A DNA stretch of 38,232 bases from JABDOU01 sp041609995 (GCA_041609995.1 JBFIPU010000013.1:1-38232); one strand, 5' to 3'. Shown: positions 26,154 to 34,803, numbered from the stretch's first letter. The notes: generated from the sequence alone by a model not told the origin. Program-made: numbers and translations.

Positions 26154-26854
26154 GCCGGATACTGGTTGCCCTCGACGTCGACACTGCAGACGACGCCGTG
26201 AACCTGGCCTCGAAGCTGACAGACCACGTTGCGGGATTCAAGATCGGTTTGGGGCTCTTGATGGGCCCCGGGCCGGTCACCGCCGCCGCCCTGGCCCGGC
26301 TGGGTCAACCCGTCTTCGTCGACGCCAAACTCCACGACATTCCCTCACAGGTGGAGGTGGCGGCCCGCCGACTGGGCCAATACGGCGCTCGCTGGGTCAC
26401 GGTCCATGCGGCGGGCGGCCAGGCGATGATGACAGCGGCGAGAGAGGGGTTGGCCGCCGGGGCCGGTGGTACCGAGGCCGGGATCCTGGCAGTCACCGTT
26501 CTCACAAGCCTCGGCGCGGACGATCTGGAGCGCTTCACGCCCGGCACTTCGCCAGGCAAGCTCGTTTCGCGTTTGTCGAAGGTGGCCGCCGCGGCCGGCG
26601 TCGAAGGCGTGGTGTGCGGGGTCCCGGAATTGGGCGTGGTGGCCGATGTGGCTCCCGGCCTGACGAAGGTGACGCCCGGGATCAGACCCGAGTCCTCTGA
26701 TCCAGGTGACCAGCGCCGCGCCGCCACTCCCGCCGAGGCGGTGCGGCGGGGCGCCGACTTCCTCGTGGTGGGGCGGGCCATCACCAGGGCAGCCGATCCG
26801 GTGGCAGCGGCCGAGGACATCAACCGGCAGGTGGCGGAGGCCACGGGTGGCTGA
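26150..26854 (+). CDS. pyrF: Orotidine 5'-phosphate decarboxylase
   Basis: A 234-residue group I OMP decarboxylase. It starts at GTG 26150 inside the pyrD stop with MSRILVALDV. The catalytic cluster DAKLHDIPSQV and the phosphate-binding TPGIRP are intact. It produces UMP. No pyrE lies in this operon, so orotate phosphoribosyltransferase must be encoded elsewhere. The next gene starts eight bases before its end. Confidence 0.95.
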   Translation: MSRILVALDVDTADDAVNLASKLTDHVAGFKIGLGLLMGPGPVTAAALARLGQPVFVDAKLHDIPSQVEVAARRLGQYGARWVTVHAAGGQAMMTAAREGLAAGAGGTEAGILAVTVLTSLGADDLERFTPGTSPGKLVSRLSKVAAAAGVEGVVCGVPELGVVADVAPGLTKVTPGIRPESSDPGDQRRAATPAEAVRRGADFLVVGRAITRAADPVAAAEDINRQVAEATGG

Positions 26855-27689
26855 CCGGGCGGCAACGCTGGACGAGGCTGCGCGTTTTCGGCAGGTACGG
26901 GCAGAGGTGCGGGAAGCCCTGCGTACGCGGTCGCTGACGCTGGCCGATCTGTTCGAACGCGCCCGGTCAGATGAGCTGCTGGCGGCCTCCAAGGTGGCGT
27001 CGTTGATGTGGGTGATCCCCGGAGTCGGCAAAGTCAAGACCGCCGCCCGGCTCGAGGAACTCGGGTTGCCCGATGACGTCCGCATTGGGGAGCTCGACGA
27101 AGCGGCCCGGTCGGCGCTGGTCGAGCTGGCGACCGGGCGCCTGGTCGTGGTCTCGGGGCCCAGCGGGGTGGGCAAAGGAACCGTGATCCAGGCACTGTCT
27201 CACCATGTTTCGTTTCATCTCTCCGTTTCGGCCACCACCCGGGAAAAGCGGCCGGGAGAGGTCGACGGAGAGGACTATCACTTCGTCACCCGCGATGAGT
27301 TCGAGGCGTGGGTGGCCGGGGGGCGGATGCTGGAATGGGCCGAATACGCCGGCAACCTGTACGGCACACCCCGACAACCGGTGGTCGAGAAACTGCAGGC
27401 GGGCCACGACGTGATCCTGGAGATCGAAGTACAGGGAGCCCGGCAGGTGCGGGAGGCGATGGCCGACGCCGTCCTCGTGTTCATTCTCCCGCCCAGCATC
27501 GACGAGCTGGCCGACCGGCTCCGGGGACGGGGCGACACTGCCAACGTCGCCGAGCGCCTCGAGACGGCCAAGCGCGAGCTGCAATCGGTCGCCATCTTCG
27601 ACCACACCGTGGTCAACGATGAGGTGGACCGTGCCGCCGATGAACTCCGCTCTATACTTCGAGTCCTCCCCCGATTCCGGATGAAGTGA
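26847..27689 (+). CDS. gmk: mIHF-like DNA-binding domain fused to guanylate kinase
   Basis: A single 280-codon frame with two parts. Residues 1 to about 95 match actinobacterial integration host factor: a helical N-terminus, SDELLAASKVASLMWVIPGVG, and the DNA-binding GKVKTAARLEELGL (61-74). Residues 98-280 are a full guanylate kinase, with P-loop GPSGVGKG (104-111), SVSATTREKRPGEVDG and DYHFVTRDEF. Guanylate kinase phosphorylates GMP; mIHF is a nucleoid protein. In most actinobacteria these are separate adjacent genes, mihF and gmk. GTG 26847 is chosen because it opens the mIHF domain. Internal translation of a separate kinase from a GTG near codon 101 is possible. Confidence 0.92.
   Translation: MADRAATLDEAARFRQVRAEVREALRTRSLTLADLFERARSDELLAASKVASLMWVIPGVGKVKTAARLEELGLPDDVRIGELDEAARSALVELATGRLVVVSGPSGVGKGTVIQALSHHVSFHLSVSATTREKRPGEVDGEDYHFVTRDEFEAWVAGGRMLEWAEYAGNLYGTPRQPVVEKLQAGHDVILEIEVQGARQVREAMADAVLVFILPPSIDELADRLRGRGDTANVAERLETAKRELQSVAIFDHTVVNDEVDRAADELRSILRVLPRFRMK
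27653..27658 (+). promoter_or_regulatory. Candidate -10 for rpoZ-coaBC
   Basis: TATACT near the end of the gmk frame, about 30 bases before rpoZ, is the best -10 match in this region. The -35 is not convincing. It could give rpoZ and coaBC transcription independent of the upstream pyr/gmk unit. Confidence 0.3.
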
Positions 27690-27922
27690 TGATCAATCCA
27701 CCCATTGAAGACGTCCTCGACGAGACGAAGTCGCGATTCACCCTGGTCGTTCTGGCCAGCCGGCGCGCCCGCCAGATCAACGCCTACTACAACCAGCTGG
27801 GCGAGGGGCTGGGCACGTATGCACCACCGCAGGTGCAGACCTTGTCCCGCAAGCCTCTGTCGATTGCGTTGGAAGAGATTGCGGCCGGCAAGGTGGCGGT
27901 AGACATCGTCGAGCCCGAGTAA
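27686..27922 (+). CDS. rpoZ: RNA polymerase omega subunit
   Basis: A 78-residue omega subunit (77 if ATG 27689 is used). The conserved SRFTLVVLASRRARQIN segment and the C-terminal KPLSIALEEIAAGKV are both typical. Omega aids assembly of the beta-prime subunit. The start overlaps the gmk stop. The gmk-rpoZ-coaBC order is standard in actinobacteria. Confidence 0.94.
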   Translation: MMINPPIEDVLDETKSRFTLVVLASRRARQINAYYNQLGEGLGTYAPPQVQTLSRKPLSIALEEIAAGKVAVDIVEPE

Positions 27923-27924
27923 CG

Positions 27925-29100
27925 GTGCTCGCCGGCCGGCGAATCCTTCTCGGAATCAGCGGAGGGGTGGCCGCTTTCAAGGCGGCCTATCTGGCCCGGC
28001 GACTCATCGAACGGGGAGCCGAGCTCGAAGTCATCATGACGAGCGGGGCCCAGGAGTTCGTGGGCCCCCAGACTCTTTCGGCGATCTCGGGCCGTCCCGT
28101 CCACACCGATCTGTTCGACGGGCTGACACCCAGCCCCCATACCGACCTGGCTCGCTGGGCCGAGCTCATCGTCGTGGCGCCGGCCACTGCCAGCCTGCTC
28201 GCCCGGGCCGCCCACGGTGACGGCAATGACCTGCTGTCGGCCACCCTGCTGGCGTCCAAGGCCCCCAAGCTGTTCGTCCCGGCCATGCATACAGAGATGT
28301 GGGAGCAGGCGGCGACCCAGCGGAACGTCCAGCAACTCGTAGCGGACGGTGCCACCATGGTCGGTCCCGTCGAAGGTGCCTTGACCAGTGGTGACGTCGG
28401 GGCCGGACGCATGGTGGAACCAGAAGAGATCGTGGAGGCGATCGTGCGCTCCGTGGGGCCGGGAGACATGGACGGTATCAAGGTGCTGGTGACGGCCGGA
28501 GGTACCCGCGAGGCCATCGACCCGGTGCGATACATCGGCAACAGATCGAGCGGCAAGATGGGAAATGCGATTGCGCTCGACGCTGCCCGCCGGGGCGCCA
28601 AAGTCGCGCTGGTCACGACGGAGGAAGCACCCGAGCACAGCAACATCACGGTGCTGGCCGTCGAGTCGGCGCAGGAAATGGCGGATGCCACCTGGTCGTC
28701 GTTGGAGGGTCTCGACGTGGCGGTGATGGCGGCGGCCGTTGCCGATTTTCGACCCGGCACCCCCAAGTCCGAGAAGATGGCGCGCGCTGATGGGCCTCCG
28801 ACGCTCGCCATGGAACCAACCCCTGACATCCTCGCTGGAGTGGTCGAACGAAGCCAGGAGACGTTCGTGGTGGGTTTCGCCGCCGAGATCGGTTCGCTCG
28901 ACCGGGCGATTGAAAAGGCATTGAAGAAAGGGGTCGACCTGCTGGTGGCAAACGATATCTCGCGACCCGACTCCGGTTTCGGCACTGATACCAACCAGGT
29001 GACGATCGTGACGGCTGACGGTTCCACCGACGTGTGGCCCACCCTGACCAAGGCAGAAGTCGCCCACCGCCTGTGGGACCTCGTGCTTGAACGCCGCTGA
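27925..29100 (+). CDS. coaBC: Phosphopantothenoylcysteine decarboxylase / phosphopantothenate-cysteine ligase
   Basis: A 391-residue bifunctional coenzyme A enzyme. The N-terminal CoaC flavoprotein half has GISGGVAAFKA, the His-containing SPHTDLARWAE, and PAMHTEMW, the actinobacterial form of the PAMN motif. The C-terminal CoaB half has TAGGTREAIDPVRYIGNRSSGKMG and KSEKM. Both activities look intact. GTG 27925 follows rpoZ by two bases. The metK gene that often follows coaBC is absent, and priA comes next, with a 14-base overlap. Confidence 0.95.
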   Translation: MLAGRRILLGISGGVAAFKAAYLARRLIERGAELEVIMTSGAQEFVGPQTLSAISGRPVHTDLFDGLTPSPHTDLARWAELIVVAPATASLLARAAHGDGNDLLSATLLASKAPKLFVPAMHTEMWEQAATQRNVQQLVADGATMVGPVEGALTSGDVGAGRMVEPEEIVEAIVRSVGPGDMDGIKVLVTAGGTREAIDPVRYIGNRSSGKMGNAIALDAARRGAKVALVTTEEAPEHSNITVLAVESAQEMADATWSSLEGLDVAVMAAAVADFRPGTPKSEKMARADGPPTLAMEPTPDILAGVVERSQETFVVGFAAEIGSLDRAIEKALKKGVDLLVANDISRPDSGFGTDTNQVTIVTADGSTDVWPTLTKAEVAHRLWDLVLERR

Positions 29101-30865
29101 CTCCGGGCTGGTGGCGCAAGTCGTACCGGCCATTCCGAGTTTCTCCGTAGATGACGGATTCAGCTATGCCGTGCCCGAGAGCTTGCACGTGCCGGTCGGC
29201 TCGATTGTGCGGGTCCCGGTCGGAAATCGCAGAACCCGGGGCTATGTGACGTCGATTCGAGACGCCGATGATCGGGAGCTCAAACCGATCACGTCGATAT
29301 CGGGCGACTATCCGGCATTCGACGAATCGACCGTCGAGGTCCTGCGCTGGCTGGCGCTGCACTATGTCGCACCGATGTCGGTGATTCTCGCCAAGACCGC
29401 CCCGCCCAACCTGCCGCGCCGCGTACGGTTGCCCACGCTCTCGGAGCCCGCCAAAACGCCGGCGTCGCCCCATCGACGTTTGTCGCAAGCAGCGGCCGAC
29501 GGAGCGCGGTTTCCTGCCACCGCCGTCCTCGTGCCCGGAGCTGTGTCGGTACCGATCGCCGGATTGATCGCAGCTCCGGTCCAGGCCGGACGTTCGATCA
29601 TGATCATCGCGCCGACGGTGGTGGAAGCCACGGGGTTGGCGGGCTCTCTCGCCGCCTGGTTCGGGAACAGGGTCCTGATCACCCATAGCGGCCTCGATGC
29701 CAAAGAGCGGACCCGCGTTTGGGTGCAGGCTCGAGCCCGGGGCGGACAGGTTCTGGTCGGGACGCGCGAGGTGATGCTCTGGCCGGTCGAGGATCTGGGG
29801 CTGGCGGTAGTGGTCGAAGAGGAGCGTCCGGCGATGAAAGAACCCCAAACTCCCACCCTCCATGTACGGGAGGTTCTGCGCAAGCGGGCTGCGGTCGAAC
29901 GATTCGTGCTGGCGTTCATGGGCCCGGCCCCGTCGACCGACTTGCTGGCCGCCGGAGTGAGCGCGGTCCCCACCTCCAACCGCTTGTGGCCCCTCGTGGA
30001 GGTGATCGACCGCTCCCAAGAACCCCCGGAGGGCCGGTTGATCAGTCCCCGGGCGGCGGCGGCGCTGCGCAGTGCCTTCGAGCGCGACAAGCGAATCTTC
30101 GTATTCGCCCACCGTCGGGGCTATGCCCCTGCGTTCCGCTGCGTGCGATGCCGAACCGTGCGCAGGTGCCGCGAGTGCGATGCACGCCTCGGGCGTGAGC
30201 CGAAGTGTGAACGGTGTGGGCACGTCGCCGAGGCCTGCTCGCGCTGTGGCGGTGAGCGCTTCGAACCGCTGGGAGCCGGAGTCGAGCGGGTGGCCGAGCG
30301 CGTCAGGCGGGTGCTCGGGCTGGACTCGGCCGCCTCCCACCCGGGGAGGGTCGCAGTCGGCACCGAAGCGGACCTGGCGGGAGCCGAGGCGGTCGACCTG
30401 GCGCTGGTGGTGGATGGCGACGGATTGATCTCAGCTCCGCATTATCGAGCTGCCGAGCGGGCACTGCAGATCATGGTCCGGGTGGCCCGCCTGGTCGAGC
30501 GGGGAAGAGGCAACCGGCTGATCGTGCAAACCCACCATCCGTCCGACGCGGTGATCGCTGCGCTGCGGCATGGCGACGCGTCCGAATTCATGGCCACCCA
30601 GCTCGAAGAGCGGTCCCGGCTCGGCCTGCCCCCGGCCGGCCAGGTGATCGTGGTGGAGACATCGGAGCCCATCGAGGGTCTTGAAGCCCTGGCGGCCGAG
30701 CGCCACGCCGACGTCTTCGGGCCGGCCTCTGCCGGGCATGGCTATCGATGGCTGATCCAAGGGCGCGACCTTCGGGGATTTCGGGTCGGTTTGCGGCCGG
30801 CCGTTCACGAGTGGCGCCAGGCAGGTATCAAGGTACGGGTGGATGCAGATCCCCGTGACCTGTGA
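29087..30865 (+). CDS. priA: PriA-like primosomal protein without helicase P-loop
   Basis: A 592-residue protein of the actinobacterial PriA-like group. The N-terminal 3'-DNA-binding domain (FSYAVPE, VGSIVRVPVG, LHYVAPM) and the zinc-binding region with eight cysteines (CVRC, CREC, CERC, CSRC) are present. The Walker A loop is absent: the expected GxTGSGKT position reads LVPGAVSVPIAGLI, and the DEEH box reads VVEEERP. ATP-driven unwinding is therefore unlikely; a scaffolding role in replication restart is more plausible. Mycobacterial PriA is similarly degenerate. The start is TTG 29087 inside coaBC; GTG 29111 is an alternative. Confidence 0.87.
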   Translation: MNAADSGLVAQVVPAIPSFSVDDGFSYAVPESLHVPVGSIVRVPVGNRRTRGYVTSIRDADDRELKPITSISGDYPAFDESTVEVLRWLALHYVAPMSVILAKTAPPNLPRRVRLPTLSEPAKTPASPHRRLSQAAADGARFPATAVLVPGAVSVPIAGLIAAPVQAGRSIMIIAPTVVEATGLAGSLAAWFGNRVLITHSGLDAKERTRVWVQARARGGQVLVGTREVMLWPVEDLGLAVVVEEERPAMKEPQTPTLHVREVLRKRAAVERFVLAFMGPAPSTDLLAAGVSAVPTSNRLWPLVEVIDRSQEPPEGRLISPRAAAALRSAFERDKRIFVFAHRRGYAPAFRCVRCRTVRRCRECDARLGREPKCERCGHVAEACSRCGGERFEPLGAGVERVAERVRRVLGLDSAASHPGRVAVGTEADLAGAEAVDLALVVDGDGLISAPHYRAAERALQIMVRVARLVERGRGNRLIVQTHHPSDAVIAALRHGDASEFMATQLEERSRLGLPPAGQVIVVETSEPIEGLEALAAERHADVFGPASAGHGYRWLIQGRDLRGFRVGLRPAVHEWRQAGIKVRVDADPRDL

Positions 30866-30867
30866 CC

Positions 30868-30873
30868 TATCCT
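30868..30873 (+). promoter_or_regulatory. Candidate -10 for leaderless def transcript
   Basis: TATCCT lies eight bases before the def ATG, and there is no Shine-Dalgarno in the 16-base gap after priA. Transcription starting at the ATG would give a leaderless mRNA. The -35 is weak. Confidence 0.3.
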
Positions 30874-30881
30874 GCCCCGCC

Positions 30882-31367
30882 ATGGCCATCTACCCCATCC
30901 GCACATTTGGTGATCCCGTCCTGCGCCAACCAGCCGAGGCGGTCGACGTATTCGACGGGCACCTGGAGCGGTTGGTGGAGGACATGCTGGAAACGATGTA
31001 TGACGCCCCCGGCGTCGGGCTGGCGGCCCCCCAGATCGGCATCTCCAAGCAGGTGTTTGTGTTCGATGTCGGGGAGGGGCCGGGGGCGATGGTGAACCCC
31101 GAGATCACGGAGACGAGTGGCGAATGGGAGTTCGAGGAAGGCTGCCTGTCTGTCCCGGGTCACTTCTGGCCGATCACCCGGCCCGAATACGCGCGGGTGG
31201 TGGGGCGGGACGTCGACGGCAGCCTGCTGGAGCTGGACGGCGACGAGTTGATGGGCCGAATGCTGCTGCACGAAGTCGATCACCTGGCCGGAACGCTCCT
31301 GCTCAAGAGGCTGGCTCCTGACCTGCGGACGGAGTACATGCGCGAATGGCGCCAGGCCCAGTTGTAG
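30882..31367 (+). CDS. def: Peptide deformylase
   Basis: A 161-residue metalloenzyme that removes the N-formyl group from nascent proteins. All three motifs are intact: GVGLAAPQIG, EGCLSVPG (metal Cys) and LLHEVDHLAG (HExDH). ATG 30882, giving MAIYPIRTFGDPVLR, matches family N-termini better than the upstream GTG and ATG codons in the same frame. fmt follows after 10 bases, so the formylation and deformylation genes are paired. Confidence 0.96.
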   Translation: MAIYPIRTFGDPVLRQPAEAVDVFDGHLERLVEDMLETMYDAPGVGLAAPQIGISKQVFVFDVGEGPGAMVNPEITETSGEWEFEEGCLSVPGHFWPITRPEYARVVGRDVDGSLLELDGDELMGRMLLHEVDHLAGTLLLKRLAPDLRTEYMREWRQAQL

Positions 31368-31377
31368 GGCCGTTGGC

Positions 31378-32292
31378 ATGACCCGCGTCGCGTTCTTCGG
31401 CACCCCCGCAGCTGCGGTTCCTTCCCTGGCGGCCGTTTCCGAGGTGGCCGAGGTGGGCCTGGTCATCACGTCGCCCGATCGGCCGCAGGGCCGGTCCGGA
31501 AGACCGTTGCCCTCGCCGGTCAAGGTGGCCGCCACCCAGTGGGGTATGCGCGTGGTGCAACCAGAACGGGCCGGCGAGGTCATCGACGAACTGTTCGACA
31601 TCGACGTTGCCGTCGTGGTGGCGTACGGCAAAATCATCCCGGAAGCGTTGTTGATCGTCCCCGAGCACGGCTTCGTCAACCTGCATTTTTCTCTGTTGCC
31701 CCGTTGGAGGGGTGCCGCCCCCGTCGCGCGGGCGATTCTGGCAGGCGACGACCATACGGGCGTGAGCCTCATGCAGTTGGACGCCGGTCTCGACACGGGC
31801 CCGGTGTTTGCCACCTGGCGAACCGAGATTGCGTCCGGCGAGACGACCGGTACCCTCACCGCCCGGCTGGCCGGGGTGGGGGCGGCGCTGCTCGCCAGCC
31901 AGCTACAGGATTATGTCGATGGCAACGTGCAACTCATGGATCAGGTCGATGAATACGCCACTGTGGCCCGGAAACTGGAGACGGCCGAGGCGCGGCTCGA
32001 CCCGGGAGCCGAACGGGCTCAGGCGCTGGCGCACGTGCGAGCCTTCAACCCGAATCCCGGCGCGTGGCTCGATGTCGAGGGTGGTCGGGTGAAAGTGTGG
32101 CGGGCTACCCGTGCGCCGGTCGACGTGCCGGCGGGGTCCATCGACGTCACGTCGGGGGCCGCCCTGCTCGGGATGACGGACGGCGCCATAGAGCTGCTCG
32201 AGGTCCAGCCGGCAGGCAAGCGGCGCATGACTGGCGCCGAATGGGCCCGGGGCGTCACCTGGGGCTCCATGCCGCTCGATCATTCCCGATAA
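31378..32292 (+). CDS. fmt: Methionyl-tRNA formyltransferase
   Basis: A 304-residue enzyme that formylates initiator Met-tRNA. The folate and catalytic segment NLHFSLLPRWRGAAPV and GVSLMQLDAGLDTGPV are canonical, and the C-terminal tRNA-binding OB domain is complete. The rsmB gene that commonly follows fmt in actinobacteria is absent, and rpe comes next. Confidence 0.96.
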   Translation: MTRVAFFGTPAAAVPSLAAVSEVAEVGLVITSPDRPQGRSGRPLPSPVKVAATQWGMRVVQPERAGEVIDELFDIDVAVVVAYGKIIPEALLIVPEHGFVNLHFSLLPRWRGAAPVARAILAGDDHTGVSLMQLDAGLDTGPVFATWRTEIASGETTGTLTARLAGVGAALLASQLQDYVDGNVQLMDQVDEYATVARKLETAEARLDPGAERAQALAHVRAFNPNPGAWLDVEGGRVKVWRATRAPVDVPAGSIDVTSGAALLGMTDGAIELLEVQPAGKRRMTGAEWARGVTWGSMPLDHSR

Positions 32293-32333
32293 GCGAACAA
32301 CGTACACTTGCGCCGACGCCGACATGGGAGCCC

Positions 32334-32990
32334 ATGAAGCCCGCGAAGATCTATGCGTCAGTACTGGCGGCCGACTTCTCCCGCCTGGACGACGAGGTCA
32401 AACGCATCGAGGAGTACGTCGACGGCGTCCATCTCGACGTCATGGACGGCCATTTCGTGCCCAACCTGTCATTCGGGCCGCCCGTGATCCGGTCGCTCCG
32501 GCCCCTGACAAAGCTGCATTTCGACACCCAGCTGATGATGACCAATCCGCACGAGCTGTTCGCCGACTTTGCCGACGCCGGGTGTGATGCGGTGACCGTA
32601 CACATCGAGACCTATCCCGATCCGACCGCAGTGGCAGAGCAAGCCCGCCAGCAAGGGATGCGCTTTGGGTTGGCACTCAACCCACCCACTCCGGTCGATG
32701 CGATCGCCCCCTATCTCACGCTGTGTGACCACGTTCTGGTCATGTCGGTGCACCCGGGGTTTGGTGGGCAGGCCTTTATCGAAGAGGTGCTCCCAAAAAT
32801 CGGAAAAGTGAGAGAAATGGTTGATTCGAACGACCTAGTTGCCGATGTACAAGTCGACGGTGGGATCACTGCCGCCACCGCGCCACTGGCCCGCTCGGCC
32901 GGCGCCGAGGCGTTCGTGGTCGGCACGGCCCTGTTTCGGGCCGAAGATCCCGTCGCTGCGGTACAAGCAATACGAGAGGCATTGAGCTAG
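32334..32990 (+). CDS. rpe: Ribulose-phosphate 3-epimerase
   Basis: A 218-residue TIM-barrel epimerase of the pentose phosphate pathway. Motifs include SVLAADFSRLDDE, HLDVMDGHFVPNLSFGP, MSVHPGFGGQAF and the C-terminal VDGGI. The metal-binding residues are in the DVMDGHF and second His-Asp sites. ATG 32334 is set by a GGGAG site four bases upstream. The 41-base gap before it holds a possible -10, TACACT (32303-32308). Confidence 0.95.
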   Translation: MKPAKIYASVLAADFSRLDDEVKRIEEYVDGVHLDVMDGHFVPNLSFGPPVIRSLRPLTKLHFDTQLMMTNPHELFADFADAGCDAVTVHIETYPDPTAVAEQARQQGMRFGLALNPPTPVDAIAPYLTLCDHVLVMSVHPGFGGQAFIEEVLPKIGKVREMVDSNDLVADVQVDGGITAATAPLARSAGAEAFVVGTALFRAEDPVAAVQAIREALS

Positions 32991-32992
32991 GT

Positions 32993-33919
32993 ATGGGTCA
33001 GCGGATCTTTGTCGCAGATGACGATCCCGACATCGTCCATTTCGTTCGGGTCAACCTGGAATTGGACGGATACGAGGTGGATTCGGCCAGCGACGGCAAG
33101 CAGGCTCTGGCGGCCATCACCGCCAACCCGCCGGACCTGGTCATTCTGGACATCATGATGCCGGGAATGGACGGCTTGTCCGTGCTGCGCCGGATGCGTA
33201 CCCACCCCGCCACGGCCAACGTCTCGGTGATCATCTTGACTGCCAAGGCGCTACCCCAGGACCGGGTGGAGGGGTTGCAGCTGGGCGCCGACGACTACGT
33301 GACCAAGCCCTTCGAGTTCGATGAGCTGGTCGCACGGATACAGACCGTGCTCGCGCGGGCCCAGGCCAACCGGGACCTGTCGCCCCTCACCGGCCTGCCG
33401 GGCAACTTCCGGATCTCGCAGGAACTGGAACGCCGCATCGATTCCGGCAAACCATTCGCTCTGGTCCACGCCGATCTCGACAACTTCAAAGCCTTCAACG
33501 ACCACTATGGCTTCATGCGGGGTGACGGGGTGATCAAGTTCTCGGCCCACGTCCTCCTCGAGGCCCAGGCCGCCTTGGAAGAAGATGAGCCTTTCATCGG
33601 CCACATCGGGGGCGACGACTTCATCGCGCTCGTCGACCCCGAGCGGGTTGAGGATTTCTGCAAGACCGTCATCCGAACGTTCGATGAGGGCATCCTCGAC
33701 TTCTATGACACAGCCGACGTACTGCGCGGCTACATCGAGGTCGTCGACCGCCGGGGCGAACGCCATGCCTTCCCACTCACGTCGATCTCGCTGGGCGTGG
33801 TGACCAACCAGAACCGGCCCATCCAAAACCAGTGGGAGGCCTCTGCCATCGCCTCGGAGATGAAGGAGCACGCCAAGCGTCAGGCCGGCAGCGTCTACGA
33901 GATCGACCGCCGCGGCTGA
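32993..33919 (+). CDS. Response regulator with degenerate GGDEF domain
   Basis: A 308-residue REC-GGDEF protein. The receiver keeps its acidic pocket D9/D10, phosphoacceptor D53 (ILDIMMPGMDG), T83 and K105 (TKPFEF). The GGDEF domain (about 128-305) begins LSPLTGLPGNF and has HADLDNFKAFND, but the signature reads GGDDF (206-210). The catalytic Glu is thus replaced by Asp, and no RxxD inhibitory site precedes it. It may be a weak diguanylate cyclase or a c-di-GMP/GTP sensor. ATG 32993 follows rpe by two bases. No histidine kinase gene is nearby. The MshEN modules of PilB and PilT are possible downstream targets, but this is conjecture. Confidence 0.85.
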   Translation: MGQRIFVADDDPDIVHFVRVNLELDGYEVDSASDGKQALAAITANPPDLVILDIMMPGMDGLSVLRRMRTHPATANVSVIILTAKALPQDRVEGLQLGADDYVTKPFEFDELVARIQTVLARAQANRDLSPLTGLPGNFRISQELERRIDSGKPFALVHADLDNFKAFNDHYGFMRGDGVIKFSAHVLLEAQAALEEDEPFIGHIGGDDFIALVDPERVEDFCKTVIRTFDEGILDFYDTADVLRGYIEVVDRRGERHAFPLTSISLGVVTNQNRPIQNQWEASAIASEMKEHAKRQAGSVYEIDRRG

Positions 33920-34009
33920 CCACACCGCCGGTAGCGACTGGCAACCGGGTCGCGCTGCGAGGACGAGACACACCGCCGTCAGAAGCGTTTCATGCCCGGG
34001 CCGGGTGGG

Positions 34010-34015
34010 TACTGT
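34010..34015 (+). promoter_or_regulatory. Candidate -10 for leaderless TerC-gene transcript
   Basis: TACTGT lies eight bases before ATG 34024. There is no ribosome binding site (the intervening bases are GTGGCCCC). The spacing is the same as at def. Confidence 0.3.
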
Positions 34016-34023
34016 GTGGCCCC

Positions 34024-34803
34024 ATGGAATGGATCTCTGACCCGGCTGCGTGGAGCGCACTCGCTGCGTTGCTCACGCTAGAAATCGTGCTCGGCGTCGA
34101 CAACGTCGTGTTCATCTCGATCCTGGCTGCCAAGTTGCCCAAGGACCAGCAAGACAACGCCCGCCGCGCGGGAATCCTGGCGGCGGCCGGCATGAGGGTC
34201 TTGCTGTTGTTGGCGATCGGCTGGATCATCACCCTCCAGAGCGAATTGTTCGAGGTACTGGGGCGCGGATTCAGCGGGAAGGATCTCGTGCTGCTCGGCG
34301 GCGGGCTTTTTCTCATCTACAAGGCCACCAGGGAAATCCACCACAAGCTGGAGGGCGAGGACGAACACGCCGAACAGAAGGTGGCGCCCACGTTCGCCGC
34401 CGTCATCGTCCAGGTCATGCTGCTCGATCTGGTGTTTTCGATCGACTCGGTCATCACGGCCGTGGGCATCACCGAATACCTCCCTGTCATGGTCATCGCG
34501 GTGCTGGGGGCTGTAGTCGTGATGCTGCTCGCCTCCCGGGCGATCTACCAATTCGTCAACCGCCACCCTTCAGTCAAGATGCTGGCGCTGGCATTCCTCC
34601 TGCTGATCGGCATGACGCTCATTGCCGAGGGCCTGGGCGAGAAGATTCCCAAGGGCTATGTCTACGCAGCCATGGCGTTTTCGGTGTTCGTGGAAGTTCT
34701 CAACATCGGTGTGCGCCGCAAGACGCGGGAGCCCGTGCACCTGCACGACCGGATGACACCGGAGCCGGATTCCCGCTACAGGGTGGCCACCGCCCGTCAT
34801 TGA
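34024..34803 (+). CDS. TerC family integral membrane protein
   Basis: A 259-residue protein with about seven hydrophobic helices. Two conserved TerC motifs with membrane-embedded aspartates are present: LGVDNVVFISIL near residue 25 and FSIDSVITAVG near residue 140. A charged cytosolic loop (about 103-123) separates the two halves. TerC family members are linked to tellurium resistance and, more recently, to metal (manganese, calcium) efflux, often co-translationally with secretion. Substrate cannot be told from sequence. ATG 34024 is chosen because the homology begins with MEWISDP. It has a separate promoter and is not closely coupled to neighbours. Confidence 0.88.
   Translation: MEWISDPAAWSALAALLTLEIVLGVDNVVFISILAAKLPKDQQDNARRAGILAAAGMRVLLLLAIGWIITLQSELFEVLGRGFSGKDLVLLGGGLFLIYKATREIHHKLEGEDEHAEQKVAPTFAAVIVQVMLLDLVFSIDSVITAVGITEYLPVMVIAVLGAVVVMLLASRAIYQFVNRHPSVKMLALAFLLLIGMTLIAEGLGEKIPKGYVYAAMAFSVFVEVLNIGVRRKTREPVHLHDRMTPEPDSRYRVATARH

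Noticed and set aside
28646..30340. Long open frame on the minus strand (564 codons) across coaBC and priA
   Set aside because: It is antisense to two well-supported genes, has no recognisable motifs, and is typical of GC-rich DNA.
33922..33980. Repeated ACACCGCCG in the gap before the TerC gene
   Set aside because: There are two short copies only, in GC-rich DNA, with no structure or regular spacing.
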